Assembly (NCBI GenBank): GCA_041665285.1
Contig: JBAYJC010000001.1
Coordinates: 248,001-312,000, forward strand
Length of the DNA: 64,000 nt
Source of the DNA: JBAYJC01 sp041665285
GTDB taxonomy: Bacteria > Patescibacteriota > Patescibacteriia > 2-12-FULL-60-25
Direction: 5' to 3'
Within the stretch, counting starts at the first letter, position 1, and the number at the start of each line of letters is the position of its first letter. This document shows, one piece after another, positions 58,646 to 64,000 of the stretch. The notes under the pieces are model-generated. The model was not told the DNA's origin and did no database searches. It saw nothing but the letters and a program-made list of their open reading frames with translations. Position numbers and translations under genes: made by a program.

Positions 58646-59068
58646 TTAGCGTACGGCTTGAAAACGTGCGATGGCAGAATGACGAGCTCTCCGCCAACCG
58701 TCGCCAATCGCCAGAAGACTTGCCCCAAGAAAGAGCGCCGCACACACGAGCGTGATCGCGCCCATGGGAATGGTTTCTAGCACCGCAAATACATACTCTT
58801 GTCCATTCCCGAATAGGACATCCGGATCAGAAATACTGAGCCGAACCATACTCATAAAAGAAGAGGCCTGCCACTCAGTACGCCAAGCAAATCCGCCAAA
58901 TACCGCGTAACCCATAGTGGTAACAAGGCCCGTAAGCGCCACAAAGAATCGCGTCCGCAAACGACGCGCACGTGCCAAGGCCACCGCAGACAGGATCTGC
59001 GCATACAGCGCATCCGGTGGCTTGACCGGGGCAATGTGGGAAAAAAGAAGAGTTGAATCCTGTGTCAT
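58646..59068 (-). CDS. Membrane protein in anti-sigma factor position
   Basis: 140 residues from the ATG at 59068. Short cytoplasmic N-terminus (LLFSHIAPVKPPDALYAQILSAVALARARRLRTR), then two membrane helices (FFVALTGLVTTMGYAVFGGF and MGAITLVCAALFLGASLLAIG). It follows the ECF sigma gene by 36 bases and has the N-terminal helix plus membrane anchor layout of anti-sigma factors, but no ZAS zinc motif (HxxxCxxC) is seen. Function by context only. Confidence 0.55.
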   Translation of the reverse strand: MTQDSTLLFSHIAPVKPPDALYAQILSAVALARARRLRTRFFVALTGLVTTMGYAVFGGFAWRTEWQASSFMSMVRLSISDPDVLFGNGQEYVFAVLETIPMGAITLVCAALFLGASLLAIGDGWRRARHSAIARFQAVR

Positions 59069-59104
59069 ATGTCGTGCGATATCCTTTCTACGGCACAAGT
59101 CACG

Positions 59105-59728
59105 TTATTGGTGCATCTCGTCAGAGTTCGGCCCCTTTCCAGCCAAGTGCGTATAACGGTCAACCACCGTCTTCCGCAAAAAGGCCATGGTGCGGCGATA
59201 GCGACTTTTCACCGTATTCATCGGCTCACCAACCACAACCGCAATCTCTTCAAAGGTCATGTCCTCTGTTTCATGCATAAGAATAACCGCCCGCGCCTGA
59301 ACAGAAACAGTGCACAACAGCTCCGCTAAATATCGTACAACCTCTTCGCGATCCAGGAGCGTGGATGGCAAAGGACGTTCATCTGGAATAGTCGCGGCAA
59401 AATCAAAATCACGATCCTGTTCGTCCATGACAGAAAAAAGAATGGGTCTTTTTTTTCGGAGCTGATCAATCACAGCATGCTTCGCAATCGTGAATAGCCA
59501 TGTCTTGAATGGCTTTCGCGCATCGAATGCGTTCAGTTTTTGCCATACCTTCACAAATGTTTCTTGCGTCGCATCTTCCGCAAGGCCGCTCTCCCCTGTC
59601 ATGCGATACAAAAAAGTATACACAGATGACAAATATCGTTGGACGAGCATCGTGAATGCGACCTCATCGCCTGCACGAAAAGATTGCACCAACTCCGCAT
59701 CCGTACGGGGGTCTGTCATTTGTTCCAT
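59105..59728 (-). CDS. ECF (extracytoplasmic function) sigma factor
   Basis: 207 residues. Region 2: DAELVQSFRAGDEVAFTMLVQRYLSSVYTFLYRMTG ... EDATQETFVKVWQKLNAFD ... FKTWLFTIAKHAVIDQLRKK. Region 4: LLCTVSVQARAVILMHETEDMTFEEIAVVVGEPMNTVKSRYRRTMAFLRK. A classic two-domain ECF factor without regions 1 and 3. First gene of a seven-gene minus-strand operon whose next gene is a membrane protein in anti-sigma position, followed by efflux genes, so it probably controls that operon in response to envelope stress. Confidence 0.93.
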   Translation of the reverse strand: MEQMTDPRTDAELVQSFRAGDEVAFTMLVQRYLSSVYTFLYRMTGESGLAEDATQETFVKVWQKLNAFDARKPFKTWLFTIAKHAVIDQLRKKRPILFSVMDEQDRDFDFAATIPDERPLPSTLLDREEVVRYLAELLCTVSVQARAVILMHETEDMTFEEIAVVVGEPMNTVKSRYRRTMAFLRKTVVDRYTHLAGKGPNSDEMHQ

Positions 59729-59769
59729 GGAACCGTTGTTTAGCACGTTTTCATATGTTGATCAAGCGT

Positions 59770-61140
59770 TTATTTCGCTTTCACAAGCGCACGATGACGC
59801 CAATAATATAATCCACCCCGTACCACTTCTCCCGTCACACTACGCAACCAAATCAGCGGCCGACCGTCCCATACGGGTTTCCGACACTCTACATCCTGAA
59901 ACGAAGCCGACCACGTACCGCTATTTCCATAAAATACCCCGCGTTCCCACATCTCCTGAGGCAGGTGCGTATGGCCAAATACCACGGCTTTTCGTCGATG
60001 GATATCCGCGACATCACGAAGACGCTTGTCTAAGAGCGTGCATATTTCTTCCAGAGAAGGCTTGGGCGCCAACCATTCGTACAACAACACACTCATACCC
60101 AACACAGCGCACGCGACGACGGAGGCACGCCAGCCATACATCAGCCAACCTGCGATGCCCGCCGTACACCCCACAAGGATCATTAATAACCGATCAAGAC
60201 GCAGTTCTCGAACCACACGAAAAACATGCTCATCAGAGGGCGTGGCAAATAATTGAATATGTGCGCGCATTCTTTCCGCGCTTGCCTGATATTCTGCTGT
60301 ACTTTGCGCGATCATGCGGTCAATACGGTCCGCATAGGCATTGCTCTTTGTCCGTATCGTCGTATAAAACGTCATCAAGGCTCCCCGCACCCAGGCATAG
60401 ACCAATGAATGACGGCTGAATAAATAATAGCGCGCCCAATGGTTGGCATAGGAAGGAAGCGAAAGCAGAAACGAATGATCCACATACGGATTAAAATAGC
60501 CCATACGCGTGACCAAATGCCGAAACGTGAGCGAACCCATATTGGGCTGGATACTTGTCCCCTCTTCCGTAAAAGGTTCTGTGGGAACACGAAAAGAACA
60601 GAGCCAATCATATTGATGCCCATGCTCCACATGCACGTCATCGCGCGTGTTATAAAACCACGCACGAAAAAGCAACTGGCGCAGACAGCGATCCTCTGTC
60701 TCAACTCCGTGAGCAAGCACCTCTTTGCGCACCCGCGCCGTCAGGTAAGCCTGCACACCAGGAAATACAAGCTGGGCATCATGGTTACCCGCAATAAATA
60801 CCACGCGACATCCTCCTGCTAACGCCTGCCCCACCGCACGCAAAAAAACCGTGTGGTCATCAAGGATCTGCCCTAACCGCGTGATCGCTGTGGCCTCATC
60901 GCGAGGCTGATCATCAAAAAGCACATGCCCGCGCATCACCACAGGCGCATCAAAATCAAACACATCTCCATTCAACACGATTTCCTTTTCATCCTGTGGA
61001 TTCTGATGCAGGATCTCCTGAACTAACTGTGCAAATTCTTCATCGGGAAAATGACACTTCTGACGATACTTCAACCACAAGCCCTGTTCTGGCACAGCTT
61101 CGCAAAGATGAAGATCAGAAAGGATAAAACAATGTCGCAT
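59770..61140 (-). CDS. Membrane-embedded metallophosphoesterase
   Basis: 456 residues from the ATG at 61140 (MRHCFILSDLHL); the longer frame from 61317 contains the promoter and another gene's terminator. Calcineurin-type motifs in order: LSDLHL, NGDVFDFD, AGNHDAQL, EHGHQYD, VFGHTHLP. Insert and C-terminal region hold membrane-like helices (LMILVGCTAGIAGWLMYGW). Possibly a lipid-type UDP-sugar or nucleotide phosphoesterase (LpxH-like by motif order), but substrate unknown. A TATAAT at 61173-61168 (minus) lies 27 bases upstream. Confidence 0.85.
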   Translation of the reverse strand: MRHCFILSDLHLCEAVPEQGLWLKYRQKCHFPDEEFAQLVQEILHQNPQDEKEIVLNGDVFDFDAPVVMRGHVLFDDQPRDEATAITRLGQILDDHTVFLRAVGQALAGGCRVVFIAGNHDAQLVFPGVQAYLTARVRKEVLAHGVETEDRCLRQLLFRAWFYNTRDDVHVEHGHQYDWLCSFRVPTEPFTEEGTSIQPNMGSLTFRHLVTRMGYFNPYVDHSFLLSLPSYANHWARYYLFSRHSLVYAWVRGALMTFYTTIRTKSNAYADRIDRMIAQSTAEYQASAERMRAHIQLFATPSDEHVFRVVRELRLDRLLMILVGCTAGIAGWLMYGWRASVVACAVLGMSVLLYEWLAPKPSLEEICTLLDKRLRDVADIHRRKAVVFGHTHLPQEMWERGVFYGNSGTWSASFQDVECRKPVWDGRPLIWLRSVTGEVVRGGLYYWRHRALVKAK

Positions 61141-61215
61141 ACTACAGGACCTACGCACCACGCTTCTATTATAGTACGTCGTCGCGTCTTGTCTTGGTGC
61201 ATCTGTCATAAACGA

Positions 61216-61245
61216 AGAAAAGCACCTTTGCAAGTGCTTTTCTTT
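61216..61245. terminator. Terminator after the cold-shock gene
   Basis: Perfect 8-bp stem AAAAGCAC/GTGCTTTT with an 8-base loop and T-runs on both sides, so it can work in both directions. Confidence 0.85.
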
Positions 61246-61261
61246 TTCTTGGTTGGCGTTA

Positions 61262-61459
61262 TTAGACGCGCTGGACGTTGACCGCGCGTGGGCCCTTCTC
61301 GGACTGCTCCACTTCAAAGGAGACCACGTCTCCGACCTGGAGCTCGTTGAACGTCACGTCGACCAAGGCGGAGGAATGGAAGAAAACATCCTTATCCTGT
61401 CCCTCTGGGGCGATGAATCCAAACCCCTTCTCCGTCAAGTTCTTAATTGTTCCCTGCAT
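61262..61459 (-). CDS. Cold-shock protein (CspA family)
   Basis: 65 residues: MQGTIKNLTEKGFGFIAPEG with RNP1-like KGFGFI, DKDVFFHSSAL (RNP2) and VGDVVSFEVEQSEKGPRAVNVQRV. Single OB fold that binds RNA and single-stranded DNA. The ATG at 61459 is the family start; the frame is open to 61549, giving a possible untranslated leader of about 100 bases of the kind that cold-regulates csp mRNAs (inference). Confidence 0.95.
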   Translation of the reverse strand: MQGTIKNLTEKGFGFIAPEGQDKDVFFHSSALVDVTFNELQVGDVVSFEVEQSEKGPRAVNVQRV

Positions 61460-61638
61460 AAGACCGTCAAACAAAGAATAAAGCTGCAAAGATGAGCTGT
61501 TAGCGTAAATAACCAGTTTTTTACGCGCGGCGTCTTTTTGCCAAGACACAGTAGCCCTAAATCAAAAAAAAGGGAATAGGCACGGGTTTTGGGAGACTTG
61601 GGCTGGAACTTCCGCACAATCCGTGTTACAAGAATGGC

Positions 61639-62874
61639 ATGCGCATCGCCATTGTCGGCGGAGGAGCGGCAGGCCTCATGGCGGCCGTTGCTATCCACGA
61701 AACATCAGCCTCAACAGAGGTGTTTTTGCTTGAAAAAAATGATGGCCTCGGCAAAAAGGTTTTGATCACGGGCGGAGGACGATGCAATGTCACAACCGGT
61801 CTACAAGACATACGCACAATCCTCACAAAATATCCGCGTGGAGGAAAATTTCTCACCTCTGCCATGCATGCGTTTCCTCCATCTGCCATGTGCGCGTGGC
61901 TTGAAGAACAAGGCGTTCCGTTAAAGACAGAAGAAGATTTGCGCGTGTTTCCACAATCAAATAACGGCAAAGATATTGTCGATGCATTCACGCATTATTT
62001 CGAGACCGCAAAAACGCACGTCCTCCTCCATGCATCCGTAACGCGCGTAGAAAAACAAGGGACGCGATTCGCGATCTTCACCAAACCTGAGAGCGAACCG
62101 CTACTCGTGGACCGGATCATCCTCACAGCGGGTGGCCAGGCCTATCGCCAGACTGGCTCTACGGGCGATGGCTATGCACTCGCACAATCTCTTGGGCACA
62201 CGATCACCACACTCGCGCCAAGTTTGAACGCATTTCTCACACGCGAATCCTGGCCCGCGAGCATTGCAGGCATTTCCTTTCCGCGCGCAACACTCACCAT
62301 CAATCAAGACAAACATCTGAGCACAACCGGACCGTTCATCTTCACGCACAAGGGGTTGAGTGGTCCTGCGGTCTTTGCTCTTTCATCGCTGGTCGCATTT
62401 GCATCGTACAGCGCACAAAAACCCCTGGAACTCGCCATTGATCTGTTTCCAGACATGACAGACACACTCCTCGCAGATCGTTTGAACGGCCGCATTGCCC
62501 TCTTTCCTAAGAAAACGCTCGAAAATAATCTTGAGGCCTTTGTACCACGCCGCTTCGCAGAAATTCTTTGCATGGAATTAGATCTGCCGATCAACCAGCA
62601 TTCTGCAGAGATCAGCAAACAGGAACGCAAGCGGATCGTAGCATGGTTGAAACACGTGCCATTGCGCGTGATTGGTCGTGATGCCGGTGAAGAATTCGTC
62701 ACGGCTGGCGGCGTAGATACAAAAGAGGTCAATCCACGCACCATGGAATCCCTTATCTGCCCGGGTCTTTTTATTGCCGGCGAACTCCTCAACGTTGATG
62801 GATTTACCGGCGGATTCAATCTTCAAGCCGCTTGGGCAACAGGGCATCTCGCGGGCACACACTCGACGAAATAG
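61639..62874 (+). CDS. FAD-dependent oxidoreductase (HI0933/YhiN family)
   Basis: 411 residues with the Rossmann fold start RIAIVGGGAAGLMAA, EKNDGLGKKVLITGGGRCNVT, KTEEDLRVFPQSN, the second nucleotide-site RIILTAGGQAYRQTGSTGDGYALAQSLGH, THKGLSGPAVFAL, and the C-terminal FIAGELLNVDGFTGGFNLQAAWATG. Members reduce flavin-linked substrates of mostly unknown nature. Complete. Diverges from the cold-shock gene across a 180-base gap. Confidence 0.93.
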   Translation: MRIAIVGGGAAGLMAAVAIHETSASTEVFLLEKNDGLGKKVLITGGGRCNVTTGLQDIRTILTKYPRGGKFLTSAMHAFPPSAMCAWLEEQGVPLKTEEDLRVFPQSNNGKDIVDAFTHYFETAKTHVLLHASVTRVEKQGTRFAIFTKPESEPLLVDRIILTAGGQAYRQTGSTGDGYALAQSLGHTITTLAPSLNAFLTRESWPASIAGISFPRATLTINQDKHLSTTGPFIFTHKGLSGPAVFALSSLVAFASYSAQKPLELAIDLFPDMTDTLLADRLNGRIALFPKKTLENNLEAFVPRRFAEILCMELDLPINQHSAEISKQERKRIVAWLKHVPLRVIGRDAGEEFVTAGGVDTKEVNPRTMESLICPGLFIAGELLNVDGFTGGFNLQAAWATGHLAGTHSTK

Positions 62875-62881
62875 GTAACAG

Positions 62882-62915
62882 AAAACCGGTCGGACAATCG
62901 TCAGACCGGTTTTTG
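62882..62915. terminator. Bidirectional terminator
   Basis: Stem AAAACCGGTC/GACCGGTTTT with a 12-base loop and T-run; it lies between two convergent genes. Confidence 0.9.
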
Positions 62916-62922
62916 TTTTTGC

Positions 62923-63339
62923 TTAGAGAGCCGCGTCTGTACCGCGCGCTTGCAACAAAGCAATGATCGTGTCCAATTTGGCGTTCAGCTGACGCAACTG
63001 GTCAACAGAGCCGTCATTGGCTGGAGCTCGGCTTGGGGTAAAGCTCGGACGCTCGGAAAATGATGGGCGTTCACGTGGCGCATCGTGTCCATAGGAACGA
63101 GAGGATCCCTCTTCTTTTCCTTCTGGGACAAAGCACTCGCGGCAATACACTGGCTTCTTTCCATTCGGTCGGAATGGGACTTCGCAGGCCACGCCACAGG
63201 CATGACATGTTGCTGGATACAAGGCGGCTCGTGCCCCGCTATCTCGTCCTCCTTCACGCTTCCAGGGCGATGGCTTTCCGCCAAACTTCTTCGCGCCCTT
63301 CCACCCTCCTGAACTGTCGTTTCCGCGGGGATAACTCAT
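62923..63339 (-). CDS. Patescibacterial CxxC zinc-ribbon protein
   Basis: 138 residues: a disordered Gly/Lys/Arg N-terminus, a zinc ribbon CHACGVACEVPFRPNG ... PVYCRECFVPEG (two CxxC pairs), a linker rich in Arg and Ser/Pro, and a C-terminal helix (DQLRQLNAKLDTIIALLQ). The CxxCGxxCEVPFRPxGxxPVYCxxCF pattern is very common in CPR genomes (recollection) and is a good lineage marker. Probably nucleic-acid binding; function unknown. Confidence 0.85.
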   Translation of the reverse strand: MSYPRGNDSSGGWKGAKKFGGKPSPWKREGGRDSGARAALYPATCHACGVACEVPFRPNGKKPVYCRECFVPEGKEEGSSRSYGHDAPRERPSFSERPSFTPSRAPANDGSVDQLRQLNAKLDTIIALLQARGTDAAL

Positions 63340-63525
63340 AGGTAACTCTTCGCAGTAATGATAAGTTGGTTCAGCGTAGACTATTTCAGCGAAAAAAGCA
63401 AGCCCCCGAGGGTCCGGACGTGTATTTCTGTTCTTTTCCTGTCACGGAAACCTAGCGAATGATGGATCGTACGTCGCAATAATGGCTTGAACTGGCCACT
63501 TTACCTCTTAAAATGGCGGCATTCA

Positions 63526-63975
63526 TCATTTTCGTCTTGTCGTGATGTGGCCCCCTGTAAACTGTACCCCACCCCTCGTGACCACAGCCGATCGATGGAA
63601 CACGTCCAGTGTGAACCGGGCATCACCACTCGCCTTGATCAGAGGGAAATCGTGCACAATATGATGCTTGTTCAATGCTTGCACCATGCGATTATGCGCC
63701 TTGATCGTCTCTGCACTACTTCCTCCCTCCCACAGCAAATCCAATCTCCCCTCCACCCATTCTTCGACGGTACGCGCATATCGACCGTGGTTGTGCTGAT
63801 AGCGACGCATGCCTGCCACAAAATCCCCAAAGGCCCCCGCGCTTGGCGCATTCCCATACTGTTCCACGAAAAACTGCGTCACCACGTTTTCTACACGTTC
63901 TCCTGTGACGCGCGGCCCGTTCTTTTTTACGATCGTGCTCCACTGATAGGCGTAAGAAGGCGCTTCCTCTTGCAT
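63526..63975 (-). CDS. Protein of unknown function, possibly 5'-truncated at the window edge
   Basis: 149 residues from the ATG at 63975, but the frame stays open to the last base of the window, so the true start may be outside. Visible parts: NVVTQFFVEQYGNAPSAGAFGDFVAGMRRYQHNHGRYARTVEEWVEGRLDLLWEGG, then a Lys/His-rich stretch and FTLDVFHRSAVVTRGGVQFTGGHITTRRK. It has no known domain by eye. The 186 bases between its stop and 63339 hold no gene I can support. Confidence 0.5.
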   Translation of the reverse strand: MQEEAPSYAYQWSTIVKKNGPRVTGERVENVVTQFFVEQYGNAPSAGAFGDFVAGMRRYQHNHGRYARTVEEWVEGRLDLLWEGGSSAETIKAHNRMVQALNKHHIVHDFPLIKASGDARFTLDVFHRSAVVTRGGVQFTGGHITTRRK

Positions 63976-64000
63976 GAGCGTGCTCGCAGAACGTGCATAG

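Overview
The window reads as a chromosomal segment of a Candidate Phyla Radiation (Patescibacteria) bacterium, most likely from the Parcubacteria group. The evidence is a small CxxC zinc-ribbon protein (62923-63339), a VirB4/TraD-like ATPase next to a membrane partner (29627-33163), a secreted module shared by two surface proteins, a CAP protein of patescibacterial shape, and compact core genes mostly without Shine-Dalgarno sites. This assignment comes from gene content read by eye, not from a database search.

Layout. 1-5425: scpB-scpA-aspS, two envelope proteins and asnS. 5503-9449: recO, ruvX and a secreted protein, with three GC-rich orphan genes between them. 9563-22709: an 8-repeat Ig-like surface protein, ligA, a type IV pilus cluster (prepilin peptidase, pilin, pseudo-receiver, GspE-N-like protein), ileS, rpiB, rpe-like and a second surface protein. 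22737-23355: terminators, tRNA-Thr and tRNA-Gly in a palindrome-rich spacer. 23462-31825: division and cell-wall genes (FtsB-like, MurE-like, D,D-carboxypeptidase, L,D-transpeptidase, uppP), a hydrolase and the T4SS-like ATPase. 33255-38403: secF, secD (with inserted parvulin domains), yidC, nusA. 38528-42121: tRNA-Arg followed by a complete diversity-generating retroelement (DGR). 42157-50455: more GC-rich orphan genes, a beta-helix surface protein, a sigma-70 factor and a two-gene receiver operon. 50527-64000: greA, CAP protein, flippase, an ECF-sigma/efflux operon, a phosphoesterase, a cold-shock protein, a flavoprotein and zinc-ribbon genes.

The main discovery is the DGR. A reverse transcriptase with YADD and IGNLTSQ motifs (38668-39717, minus), an Avd-like four-helix accessory protein (39786-40169, plus, so inverted), a template repeat (TR, 40195-40316) and a variable repeat (VR, 40764-40885) lie together. 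The VR forms the C-terminus of a target protein (40767-41753). Between the last base of the target stop codon and the upstream edge of the repeat, every TR/VR difference (16 of 16) falls on a coding-strand adenine of the TR; none of the other bases differs except one just past the VR stop. The TR is rich in AAC codons, as expected for a template that cannot mutate to stops. A 12-bp copy of the tRNA-Arg 3' end at 42110-42121 may mark the far edge of the inserted unit.

Two expression styles coexist. Several core genes have a TTGACA-like -35, a 17-bp spacer, a -10 and then only 8-11 bases before ATG, which predicts leaderless or nearly leaderless mRNAs. The GC-rich orphan genes, including the DGR target, have longer leaders, clear Shine-Dalgarno sites and their own terminators, so they look like a separately acquired or separately expressed gene class.
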